This document shows positions 37,262 through 45,075 of a stretch of DNA of 64,000 nucleotides, piece by piece; within the stretch, counting starts at the first letter, position 1; each line of letters opens with the position of its first letter. The notes under the pieces were generated by a model. That model was given only the letters and a program-made list of their open reading frames with translations. It ran no database searches and was not told where the DNA came from. The translations under genes and the position numbers were made by a program. The stretch spans positions 186,001-250,000 of the forward strand of contig NZ_RSEK01000004.1 in assembly GCF_003958635.1 (NCBI RefSeq), given 5' to 3'. The stretch comes from Altericroceibacterium xinjiangense. GTDB taxonomy: Bacteria > Pseudomonadota > Alphaproteobacteria > Sphingomonadales > Sphingomonadaceae.

Positions 37262-38356
37262 ATGAGCTACAACTGGATGAACATCATGCGTCTTCCTTAC
37301 GTCGGACTGCCGACTGGCGGCCTTGGCCTTGCCGGGGAAACCTCGACGCGCCTGCGTCCGCTTTCCCGTTTCGGGTCCAATCCCGGTCAACTCGGCGCCT
37401 TGTTCCACGCGCCGGAAGAGGCGGATCGGCCTTGCCCGCTGGTGGTCGTGCTTCACGGGTGCACCCAGACGGCTGCCGGCTACGACACCGGCAGCGGCTG
37501 GTCGGAACTGGCCGAGGCTTACGGATTCGCCGTCCTGTTCCCCGAGCAGCAACGCAGCAACAACCCGAACATGTGCTTCAACTGGTTCGACCCGGCGGAT
37601 ACGCATCGAGACCGGGGCGAAGCGCTGTCGATCGCGCAGATGATCGATACGATGATAGCCGAGCACGGCGTTGATCCGCGGCGGGTGTTCATCACCGGAT
37701 TGTCGGCGGGCGGGGCGATGACTTCAGTCATGCTCGCTGCCTATCCCGAAAAGTTTGCCGGCGGGGCCATTCTCGCCGGACTGCCTCACGGTGCAGCGGC
37801 GAGCGTGCAGGAAGCGTTTCAGCAGATGCGCGGGCATAGTCCCACGGTCCGCACCAGCGGGCAATCGATCCGCGACGCTTCCCGTCACGCGGGCGACTGG
37901 CCAGTGGTTTCCATCTGGCACGGCACCAATGACACGGTGGTGGACCAGTCCAACGCCGACGCGATCCTGCAACAGTGGCGCGAAGTGCATGGCCTTCCCA
38001 AGGAGCCCAGCGAAACGGACCAGATCGACGGGCACCCGCACCGCGCGTGGCGCGACGCCGACGGCAAGCTGCTGATCGAGGAATACCGTGTCGCGGGGAT
38101 GGGGCACGGCACGCCGCTATCGACCAAGGGTGAATGCGGCTGCGGCGAGCCGGGGGCCTTTATGCTGGAAGTCGGCATTTCCTCCACGCTCCACAGCGCC
38201 AAGGTCTGGGGTTTGCTGCAGGGAGAGCCGCGCATCGTGCGCCAGCCTGCGGACGTCCAGACGGAAACGGGAGCCGACGCCCCTCGTTTCCCGGACAGCG
38301 GCGGACCGCAAAAGATCATCGAGGACGCGCTGAGGGCGGCCGGATTGCTGAAATAG
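37262..38356 (+). CDS. PHB depolymerase-family esterase (LpqC-like)
   Basis: A 364-residue alpha/beta hydrolase of the short-chain-length PHB depolymerase family. The lipase box is TGLSAGGAM (nucleophile Ser near residue 150) with the oxyanion region LVVVLHGCTQTA near residue 60 and catalytic Asp/His candidates in WHGTNDTVV and MGHGTPL. No signal peptide is seen despite the extracellular family members, so an intracellular or non-classical role is possible. ATG 37262. A TGC-rich dyad lies upstream. Monocistronic by spacing. Confidence 0.85.
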   Translation: MSYNWMNIMRLPYVGLPTGGLGLAGETSTRLRPLSRFGSNPGQLGALFHAPEEADRPCPLVVVLHGCTQTAAGYDTGSGWSELAEAYGFAVLFPEQQRSNNPNMCFNWFDPADTHRDRGEALSIAQMIDTMIAEHGVDPRRVFITGLSAGGAMTSVMLAAYPEKFAGGAILAGLPHGAAASVQEAFQQMRGHSPTVRTSGQSIRDASRHAGDWPVVSIWHGTNDTVVDQSNADAILQQWREVHGLPKEPSETDQIDGHPHRAWRDADGKLLIEEYRVAGMGHGTPLSTKGECGCGEPGAFMLEVGISSTLHSAKVWGLLQGEPRIVRQPADVQTETGADAPRFPDSGGPQKIIEDALRAAGLLK

Positions 38357-38467
38357 CGGCCACCGCGGCCCTTTCCGGGGCGTAAAGCACCGATTTTCCC
38401 CGATCAGCCTCGACAGCGTGCGGGCGAATTGACTACGGACGGGGGAGGCAACGGGGAAAACGCGCGG

Positions 38468-39136
38468 ATGAAGCTTATCATCGGCAACAGGAACTATTCG
38501 AGCTGGAGCTTGCGCGGCTGGCTTGCGGCCAAGCAGTCGGGGCTTTCGTTCGAGACGCTGACCGTCCACATCGCCGGGGACGACTGGCAGGAGACGAAGC
38601 GGCTCGACGGCGAGTTTCTGCCGTCCGCGGGCAAGGTCCCGGTCCTGTGGGACGGGGAAACCGTCGTCTGGGACAGCCTGGCGATCATGGAATACCTCGC
38701 CGACAAGGTCGGGCGGGACCGGTTCTGGCCCAAGGACGATGCCGCGCGCGGCATGGCCCGGGCGATGGTTGCCGAAATGCACAGTTCCTACCTCGCGCTG
38801 CGCCGCCAGTGCCCGATGAACGTCCGCCGCCACGTTGAAGGGCACCACATCGGTGATGACGCCCGGCGCGACATCGTCCGCATCCTGCAACTGTGGGCGG
38901 AGGCGCGGGCGCGGTTCGGCAAGGGCGGTCCGTTCCTGTTCGGTACGTTCAGCGCGGCCGATATCTTTTACGCTCCGGTTGCATCGCGCTTCCGCACTTA
39001 CGGCATTCGGGTGCCCGGCTTCGCGCAAGCCTACATCGACGCGGTGTGGGAACACGAATGGCTGCAGGACTGGGTTGCCGGTGCCGAGGACGAGGAATGG
39101 GTGATCGAACAGTTCGAGGTGGAGCCCACCGCTTGA
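38468..39136 (+). CDS. glutathione S-transferase family protein
   Basis: A 222-residue protein with the thioredoxin-fold start MKLIIGNRNYSSWSLRGWLA, where Ser/Tyr near residues 9-12 are the candidate catalytic residues, the cis-proline loop GKVPVLW and DSLAIMEYLAD for glutathione binding, and an all-helical C-terminal domain with FSAADIFYAPVASRF. It resembles the YfcF branch. ATG 38468 fits the family start better than an upstream TTG. Its stop overlaps the dapE start by four bases (TTGA). Confidence 0.88.
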   Translation: MKLIIGNRNYSSWSLRGWLAAKQSGLSFETLTVHIAGDDWQETKRLDGEFLPSAGKVPVLWDGETVVWDSLAIMEYLADKVGRDRFWPKDDAARGMARAMVAEMHSSYLALRRQCPMNVRRHVEGHHIGDDARRDIVRILQLWAEARARFGKGGPFLFGTFSAADIFYAPVASRFRTYGIRVPGFAQAYIDAVWEHEWLQDWVAGAEDEEWVIEQFEVEPTA

Positions 39137-40266
39137 CCGGGCTTGCCGCCGAGCTGGCCGAACAGCTGATTGCCTGCGAAAGCATCACCCCGGCCCGGGG
39201 GGACGTGTTCGATTGCCTCCAGGCGATGCTGGAGCCGCACGGCTTTGCGATCCATCGCTTTCTGGCCGGCCAAGGGGCCGAGGCGGTCGAGAACCTGTTC
39301 GCGATCCGCGAAGGACCAGCCGGTTCGCGCCACTTCGCCTTTGCCGGACACGCCGACGTCGTCCCCCCGGGTGAGGGATGGAGCGGGGAGCCTTTCACGC
39401 CTCGGCGTCACGGCGATTTGCTTTACGGCCGCGGCGCCGTCGACATGAAGGGCGCGGTTGCGGCGATGGCGGCGGCAGTCAGGGACATTCCGGCCGATGC
39501 AGGCACGCTCAGCTTCATCATCACCGGGGACGAGGAAGGCGAGGCGATTCACGGCACTCGCGCGCTGATCGACTTCATTCGCGCGCGGGGCGAGGCGCCC
39601 GACGTGTGCCTTGTGGGGGAGCCGACTTCGGTTCACCGGCTCGGCGACATGATGAAGATCGGGCGGCGCGGATCGATCAATATCTGGCTGGAGGTTGAGG
39701 GCACGCAAGGCCACGTTGCCTACCCGCATCTGGCCGACAATCCGCTGCCCCGGCTCGTCGCGATGCTCACGGAGCTTGAGGGTTTGAAGCTGGATGATGG
39801 GACCGAGTGGTTTCAGCCGTCCAACCTCGAGATTACCGACATCGCGGTCGGCAACCCGGCCACCAACGTGATCCCGGCGAAGGGCACGGCGCGTATCTCA
39901 ATCCGTTTCAACGACTGCCACAGCGGGGCCGAGCTTGCCCGGCGGATCGCCGACGTCGCCACCCGCCACGGCGGCCGTGCCCGGCCGGTCATCTCCGGCG
40001 AACCGTTCCTGACGCCGCCGGGTGCGTTTTCCGCGATGGTTGCCCGGGCGGTGGAAGCGGAGACGGGGCTCGACCCCGAACCGTCCACCACGGGCGGAAC
40101 GTCCGACGCGCGGTTCCTCAAGGACTTGTGCCCGGTGATCGAATTCGGGTTGCTCAACGCGACGATGCACAAGCGCGATGAGGCTGTCGCGCTGGAGGAC
40201 CTCGAGACGCTGACCCGGATCTATCGCCGGATTGCGCTGGCCGCGCTGGAACAGGACGGACAATGA
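39133..40266 (+). CDS. dapE: succinyl-diaminopimelate desuccinylase
   Basis: Removes succinate from N-succinyl-LL-diaminopimelate in lysine and peptidoglycan precursor synthesis. A di-zinc M20 peptidase of 377 residues: HADVVPPG (metal His, near residue 75), YGRGAVDMKGA (bridging Asp), GDEEGEAIHGT (catalytic Glu pair), GEPTS, and the terminal metal ligand region GGTSDARF. The start is a TTG inside the GST stop; no in-frame ATG precedes the conserved LAEQLIACESITPA. dapB lies 2.4 kb away. Confidence 0.95.
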   Translation: MTGLAAELAEQLIACESITPARGDVFDCLQAMLEPHGFAIHRFLAGQGAEAVENLFAIREGPAGSRHFAFAGHADVVPPGEGWSGEPFTPRRHGDLLYGRGAVDMKGAVAAMAAAVRDIPADAGTLSFIITGDEEGEAIHGTRALIDFIRARGEAPDVCLVGEPTSVHRLGDMMKIGRRGSINIWLEVEGTQGHVAYPHLADNPLPRLVAMLTELEGLKLDDGTEWFQPSNLEITDIAVGNPATNVIPAKGTARISIRFNDCHSGAELARRIADVATRHGGRARPVISGEPFLTPPGAFSAMVARAVEAETGLDPEPSTTGGTSDARFLKDLCPVIEFGLLNATMHKRDEAVALEDLETLTRIYRRIALAALEQDGQ

Positions 40267-41573
40267 CCGACGCAGCCGAAATGGCAGAGGAAGCCGCGCC
40301 GATCGGGCACGGCAAGCTGCAATGGCGCATCCTGATCGGCTTCGTGGCCGGGCTGGTTGCGGGTCTGCTGGCCTACACCTTCGCCCGCGACGCCGCCTGG
40401 GTGGAGACGGTGATCACTTATGTCACCGGGCCGATCGGGCAGATTTTCCTGCGCCTGCTGTTCATGCTGGTGATCCCGCTGCTGTTTTCGGCGCTGGTCG
40501 TCGGCATTGCCGAAATGGGGGAGATCCGCGCGCTGAAGCGAGTGGGAATCCTGACGCTGATCTACACCGTGATCGTGTCCGGCATCGCGGTTGCGGTCAG
40601 CATCGGGCTGGTCAACCTGCTGCGCCCCGGGCGCGGCGTGGACCCGGCGGCCGCGCAGGACCTGCTGGCCCAGGGAAGCCAGGGCGCGTCCAGCATCGTT
40701 GCCGCCTCGGCCGAAAGCGAGGCCGGGGTCAACCAGCTGATCGCGATCGTGCCGTCGAACGTGATCAGCGCGATGAGCAACAACGACATTCTGGCGGTGA
40801 TGTTCTTCGCGCTGTTCTTCGGCATCGGTCTGCTGCTGGTGAACACCCGCCGCACCGAAACCCTCAAGGACGCGATCGAAGGCGTGTTCGAGGTGTCGAT
40901 GCGGCTGATCGGCATCGTCATCCAGCTCGCCCCGCTGGCGATCTTCTGCTTCATGTTCAACCTTGCCGCGCAATTCGGCTGGGACTTGCTGGTCAAGCTT
41001 GCCGCGTTCGTCGGGGTGGTCCTGCTCGCGCTTGGCGTCCAGATGTTCGTGGTGTTTCCCCTGCTGCTGAAGTTCGGCGCGGGGCGCAGCCCGATCGCCT
41101 TCTTCAAGGGCACGCGGGAAGCGAGCCTGATGGCGTTTTCCACCGCCAGTTCCAACGCCACCCTGCCGACCGCCCTGCGGGTGGCGGACAAGGAGCTGAA
41201 GCTGCCGGGCCGCGTCGCCCGTTTCGTCCTGACCATCGGCGCCACCGCCAACCAGAACGGGACCGCGATGTTCGAAGGCGTGACGGTCCTGTTTCTGGCC
41301 CAGTTCTTCGGGGTCGAACTGGGAGTCGCGGATCAGGTGTTCGTGATGCTGATCTGTATCCTGGCCGGGGTCGGCACGGCAGGGGTTCCCGGCGGATCGC
41401 TGCCGGTGATCGCGCTGATCCTGGGCGGGGTCGGCGTGCCGCCGGAGGGCATCGGCCTTATTCTGGGAGTCGACCGCTTCCTCGACATGTGCCGCACGAC
41501 GCTGAACGTGATCGGGGATCTGGTCGCCGCGACGGTGATCAGCGCCCGCAGCGGGGAAGCGCAGGCCATTTAG
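40263..41573 (+). CDS. dicarboxylate/amino-acid:cation symporter (DAACS family)
   Basis: A 436-residue secondary transporter with eight helices and two re-entrant hairpins. The family motifs are ASSNATLPTAL (hairpin 1, near residue 295), NQNGTAMFEGVTVLFLAQ (near residue 325) and GTAGVPGGSLPVI (hairpin 2), and the binding helix GVDRFLDMCRTTLNVIGD. It may carry glutamate or C4-dicarboxylates with Na or H. It starts at an ATGA overlap with dapE. It ends by overlapping the convergent DUF6491 gene by four bases. Confidence 0.93.
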   Translation: MTDAAEMAEEAAPIGHGKLQWRILIGFVAGLVAGLLAYTFARDAAWVETVITYVTGPIGQIFLRLLFMLVIPLLFSALVVGIAEMGEIRALKRVGILTLIYTVIVSGIAVAVSIGLVNLLRPGRGVDPAAAQDLLAQGSQGASSIVAASAESEAGVNQLIAIVPSNVISAMSNNDILAVMFFALFFGIGLLLVNTRRTETLKDAIEGVFEVSMRLIGIVIQLAPLAIFCFMFNLAAQFGWDLLVKLAAFVGVVLLALGVQMFVVFPLLLKFGAGRSPIAFFKGTREASLMAFSTASSNATLPTALRVADKELKLPGRVARFVLTIGATANQNGTAMFEGVTVLFLAQFFGVELGVADQVFVMLICILAGVGTAGVPGGSLPVIALILGGVGVPPEGIGLILGVDRFLDMCRTTLNVIGDLVAATVISARSGEAQAI

Positions 41574-41989
41574 GACGCGGGGCGGACCACCGGTTCGGCA
41601 CCGGGTTCCTGGCGGATCACCCGCACCGGAAGAAATTCGCCCAGCCCGCAGCCGGGGCCGCGACGCCCGTCGGAATAGAGCACGTTGACGATATCGGTGC
41701 TGCACAGCCGGTTGATCGACGTCGCGTAGCCGAAGCGCCGTTCAAACCCCAGGCTGTAGCACTGCCGGGGCAGGGTGTTGCGGTAGGTCTGGCCATCGAC
41801 CGTCTCGAAATCGATCGTGAAGTCGTCATGGACCGTCGTGTCGCGGATGCGGTTCAGGGGCAGGCAATTGACCGGCTCTCCCAGTGCCTCGATCCCCGGC
41901 GCTCGGGCGATCGGCTCCCGCTCCATTTCGGCGCTGCAGGCGCTGGCGGCAAGGACGGCGGGAACGAGCAGGAACGGACGCAGGCCCAT
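41570..41989 (-). CDS. DUF6491 lipoprotein
   Basis: A 139-residue lipoprotein with signal peptide and lipobox ASAC (Cys near residue 18). The DUF6491 pattern follows: NCLPLNRIRDT, HDDFTIDFETVDGQTYRNTLP, GFERRFGYATSINRLCSTDIV and GPGCGLGEFLPV (separate blocks), with four conserved cysteines likely forming disulfides outside the cytoplasm. No function known. It is the last of a minus-strand run dapB-nth-this gene. Confidence 0.82.
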   Translation of the reverse strand: MGLRPFLLVPAVLAASACSAEMEREPIARAPGIEALGEPVNCLPLNRIRDTTVHDDFTIDFETVDGQTYRNTLPRQCYSLGFERRFGYATSINRLCSTDIVNVLYSDGRRGPGCGLGEFLPVRVIRQEPGAEPVVRPAS

Positions 41990-42014
41990 GGCATCTCCTA
42001 ACGCAGGCCGCGGA

Positions 42015-42698
42015 TCAGGACTTTAAGGCCCGCTTTCCTTTTCCAACAGATCGCGATGCGGGCGGTTCCAGCACTTTGGACTTGTAGGCGCAGAGATCGA
42101 CCACCGGGCAGCGCCAGCATTCAGGCAGCCGCGCCTTGCAGACGTAGCGACCATGCAGGATCAGCCAGTGATGGGCGTGCAGGCGGAACGGCTGCGGCAC
42201 CCGCTTGTCCAGCTTCGCCTCGACATCGTCCGGGGTCTTGCCCTTCGCCAGACCCGTGCGGTTGCCGACGCGGAACACGTGAGTGTCGACTGGAAAGACT
42301 TCCTCGTTGAACGCGCAGTTGCGCACCACGTTCGCCGTCTTGCGGCCCGCGCCGGGCAGGCTCATCAGATCATCGAGCGCGCGCGGCACTTGCCCCCCGA
42401 AGTCGCTCACCAGCTTCTGCGACAAGGCGATGACGTTCTTCGCCTTGGTGTTGTGGAAGTTGATGGTGCGGATGTAGTCGCGCAGGCTGTCTTCGCCCAG
42501 ATCCAGCATCTGCTGCGGGGTCTCGACGTGGGCGAACAGCGGGCCGGTTGCCTTGTTGACCCCGGAATCGGTCATCTGCGCGGACAGCACCACCGCCACC
42601 AGCAACTGGTATTCGTTGCTGAACACCAGCTCCGTTTCAGGCGACGGGTTTTCTTCCGCCAGGCGGCGGAAGAATTCGAAGATCGCGTCCTTCTTCAA
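42015..42698 (-). CDS. nth: endonuclease III
   Basis: DNA glycosylase/AP lyase for oxidised pyrimidines. The product has 227 residues. The helix-hairpin-helix LMSLPGAGRKTANVV carries the catalytic Lys, followed by PVDTHVFRV with the catalytic Asp, and the C-terminal 4Fe-4S loop has the Cys spacing 6-2-5 (CKARLPEC, CPVVDLC). ATG 42698. It lies ten bases behind dapB on the same strand and is probably co-transcribed. Confidence 0.96.
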   Translation of the reverse strand: MKKDAIFEFFRRLAEENPSPETELVFSNEYQLLVAVVLSAQMTDSGVNKATGPLFAHVETPQQMLDLGEDSLRDYIRTINFHNTKAKNVIALSQKLVSDFGGQVPRALDDLMSLPGAGRKTANVVRNCAFNEEVFPVDTHVFRVGNRTGLAKGKTPDDVEAKLDKRVPQPFRLHAHHWLILHGRYVCKARLPECWRCPVVDLCAYKSKVLEPPASRSVGKGKRALKS

Positions 42699-42708
42699 GC
42701 AAGGCCTC

Positions 42709-43437
42709 TCACAGACCCAGCACTTGCTGCATCGTGTAGCGACCGGCCGACTTGCCGATCAGCCATTCGGCGGCCTTCAGCGCGCCGTGGGCGAAGATCG
42801 CCCGGTCCTCGGCGGAATGGGTGAGGGTGATCCGTTCGCGTTCGCCGGCAAGGATTACCGCGTGTTCGCCCGCGACGGTGCCCCCGCGCAAGGCGGCAAA
42901 GCCAATGGCGCCTTCGGCCCGCGTTCCGGTGTGGCCGTCGCGCCCGCGTTCGCTGTTCGCGTCGAGATCGATACCGCGTCCCTTGGCCGCCGCGTGGCCG
43001 AGCAGCAGCGCGGTGCCCGACGGGGCATCGACTTTCATTCGGTGGTGCATTTCCACGATCTCGATGTCCCAGTCCGGGCCGAGGCGGGACGCCGCTTCGT
43101 ACACCAGATGCGCCAGCAGCGTGACGCCGAGCGAGGTGTTCCCGGTCTGGAGCACCGGGACGGCTTGCGCAGCCCGGTCGATCGCCGCGTGGTGGGATTC
43201 CTCCAGCCCAGTCGTGCCGATCACGATCGGGATGCCGGCACCGATCGCGGCGTGGAGATTGGCCTCGAGCGCCTGGGGGGCGGAGAAATCGACCAGCGCG
43301 TCGCTCCGGTCCGCCAGCGCCGCCGGGTCTTCTCCCCGGTCCGTGCCTCCGGCCGGATCGTGCCGCGATTCGTCGAGCGCCTGCATCAGGGCATGGCCCA
43401 TACGCCCCGAGCTGCCGATAATTCCGATACGTGCCAA
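42709..43437 (-). CDS. dapB: 4-hydroxy-tetrahydrodipicolinate reductase
   Basis: NAD(P)H-dependent reductase of the lysine/diaminopimelate pathway. The product has 242 residues with a TTG start: the Rossmann motif GIIGSSGRMG begins three residues in, and upstream codons have no match. Further motifs are TTGLEE, the catalytic EIVEMHHRMKVDAPSGTA (His and Lys) and a C-terminal SAEDRAIFAHGAL. The ribosome site AGGCGGA lies next to a dispersed repeat motif. nth follows on the same strand. Confidence 0.93.
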   Translation of the reverse strand: MARIGIIGSSGRMGHALMQALDESRHDPAGGTDRGEDPAALADRSDALVDFSAPQALEANLHAAIGAGIPIVIGTTGLEESHHAAIDRAAQAVPVLQTGNTSLGVTLLAHLVYEAASRLGPDWDIEIVEMHHRMKVDAPSGTALLLGHAAAKGRGIDLDANSERGRDGHTGTRAEGAIGFAALRGGTVAGEHAVILAGERERITLTHSAEDRAIFAHGALKAAEWLIGKSAGRYTMQQVLGL

Positions 43438-43449
43438 AGTTGTCCGCCT

Positions 43450-43472
43450 GTCCTGAGCTTGTCGAACGACCG
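43450..43472. repeat. dispersed sphingomonad intergenic motif
   Basis: GTCCTGAGCTTGTCGAACGA with a few more bases. I recall this TGAGCTTGTCGAA core as one of the commonest dispersed motifs in sphingomonad genomes. Only one clear copy is in the window; it directly abuts the dapB ribosome-binding site. Confidence 0.5.
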
Positions 43473-43541
43473 TCTTTCCTTCTACGCCCTGCAAAAGCAA
43501 GAAAAGCCCTTCGGCAGCACCGCAAGGCAGGGGAGAGGATC

Positions 43542-44264
43542 ATGGATCGTCAGGGCAACATCGTCATCCTTACCGGCGCCGGGATCAGCGCCGAAAGCGG
43601 CCTCAGGACCTTCCGCGCCGAAGACGGCTTGTGGGAAGACCACCGGGTGGAGGACGTGGCGACGCCGCAGGCGTTCCGCCGCGATCCCGACCTTGTCCAG
43701 CGCTTCTACGATGAGCGGCGGGCGAACATTCTGGCCGCCGAGCCGAACGCCGCGCACCGGGCGCTGGCGCGGCTCGACGCCGAATGGCCACAAGACGGGA
43801 GCGGCAGCCTGCTGATCGTCACCCAGAACATCGATGACCTGCATGAGCGCGCGGGGGCAAGCCGGGTGCTGCACATGCACGGGGAAGGACTGGCCGTCTG
43901 GTGCACGGCCTGTGACGCGCGGCATTCCTGGCACGGGACCTTGCGCGACGATCCGCCGTGCCCGTCCTGCGGGGAAACGGCCCTGCGGCCGGACATCGTC
44001 TGGTTCGGCGAGATGCCGTACCGAATGGAGGAGATCTTCGCTGCGCTGTCCCGGGCCGACTTGTTCGTGTCGATCGGCACTTCGGGCGCGGTCTATCCGG
44101 CAGCGGGCTTCGTCCAGCAGGCCAGCGGCCACGGCGCGCGCACGCTGGAGCTGAACCTTGACCGCAGCGCTGGGTCGCAGTGGTTCGACGAGACCCGGCT
44201 CGGCCCTGCGAGCGAGCTTGTGCCGCAATGGGTGGACGAAGTGCTGGGCCGTGCCGGAGCGTAA
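43542..44264 (+). CDS. cobB: sirtuin-type NAD-dependent protein deacylase
   Basis: A 240-residue sirtuin that removes acetyl or succinyl groups from lysines using NAD. NAD-binding GAGISAESGLRTFR (residues 11-24), TQNIDDLHERAG, catalytic His in VLHMHGE, the zinc site as two Cys pairs (CTAC and CPSC) and PDIVWFGEMPY are all present. The Tyr/Arg pair that marks desuccinylases is not obviously present in the usual place. ATG 43542 follows GGGAGAGG. Divergent from dapB. Confidence 0.92.
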   Translation: MDRQGNIVILTGAGISAESGLRTFRAEDGLWEDHRVEDVATPQAFRRDPDLVQRFYDERRANILAAEPNAAHRALARLDAEWPQDGSGSLLIVTQNIDDLHERAGASRVLHMHGEGLAVWCTACDARHSWHGTLRDDPPCPSCGETALRPDIVWFGEMPYRMEEIFAALSRADLFVSIGTSGAVYPAAGFVQQASGHGARTLELNLDRSAGSQWFDETRLGPASELVPQWVDEVLGRAGA

Positions 44265-44283
44265 GCTCCGCCGGCGCCTGAGG

Positions 44284-45051
44284 CTAGACCATGCAAGCCT
44301 TGCACTTGGGGTCCTTGGCGATGCTCAAGGTGCGCATCCCGGGCTTCAGGCCGTCCAGCAAGTGGAGCTTGCCCCATTGGGGATCGCCCAGGGCGCTGTG
44401 GCCGTCCAGCAGCACCCGGATCGCCTGCAGCGCGGCGAAGGTCCCGGCCCAGCCGGCCATCGCTCCCAGCATGCCGTCTTCGGCGCAGGTGTCGCAATCG
44501 TCCGCGTCGAACGCGTCTCCGACATAGCAGCGGTAGCAGGAATGGCCGGGGCGGTGGCCGGCGAAGGCCGCGACTTGGCCCTGGAACCGTCCGACCGCTG
44601 CGCTGACCAGCGGGATGGCTTGCGCCACGCAGGCGTCCGACACTGCCAGCCGGGTGGCGAAGTTGTCGCAGCCGTCGAGCACGAGGGTGGCTCCGGCAAT
44701 CAGCCCGGCGGCGTTGTCCGCGGCAATTCGCTGCCGCACGGGGCGCACGTCCAGCGCGGGATCGAACGCGCGGACCCAGTCGGCGGCCCGCTCGGCTTTC
44801 GGCTGACCGGTATCGGCTTCGGCGTAGATCGTCTGGCGCTGGAGATTGCTTGCGTCCACCCGGTCATCGTCGATCAGGGTCAGCGTCCCGATGCCCGCGC
44901 CTGCAAGGTACTGCAGCGCGGGCGCGCCGATCCCGCCGATTCCGACCAGCACGACGTGGGCATCGGCCAGCGCGAGTTGCCCGGTGCCGCCGATTTCCGG
45001 CAGGACGATGTGGCGGGCGAAACGATCGAGACGGTCAGGGGCAAGGGACAT
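44284..45051 (-). CDS. HesA/MoeB/ThiF-family E1-like adenylyltransferase
   Basis: A 255-residue enzyme that adenylates the C-terminus of a ubiquitin-like sulfur carrier (MoaD- or ThiS-type). The nucleotide site GIGGIGAPALQYLAGAG (residues 35-51), DDDRVDASNLQRQ and the DGCDNFATR block near residue 130 are present, and zinc-binding CYRC and CDTC pairs follow near residues 180 and 195. No rhodanese domain is attached. Whether it works with MoaD or ThiS cannot be told. It lies just downstream of dnaA on the same strand. Confidence 0.9.
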   Translation of the reverse strand: MSLAPDRLDRFARHIVLPEIGGTGQLALADAHVVLVGIGGIGAPALQYLAGAGIGTLTLIDDDRVDASNLQRQTIYAEADTGQPKAERAADWVRAFDPALDVRPVRQRIAADNAAGLIAGATLVLDGCDNFATRLAVSDACVAQAIPLVSAAVGRFQGQVAAFAGHRPGHSCYRCYVGDAFDADDCDTCAEDGMLGAMAGWAGTFAALQAIRVLLDGHSALGDPQWGKLHLLDGLKPGMRTLSIAKDPKCKACMV

Positions 45052-45075
45052 CCTGTGCCCCTTACCCCATCGGTG

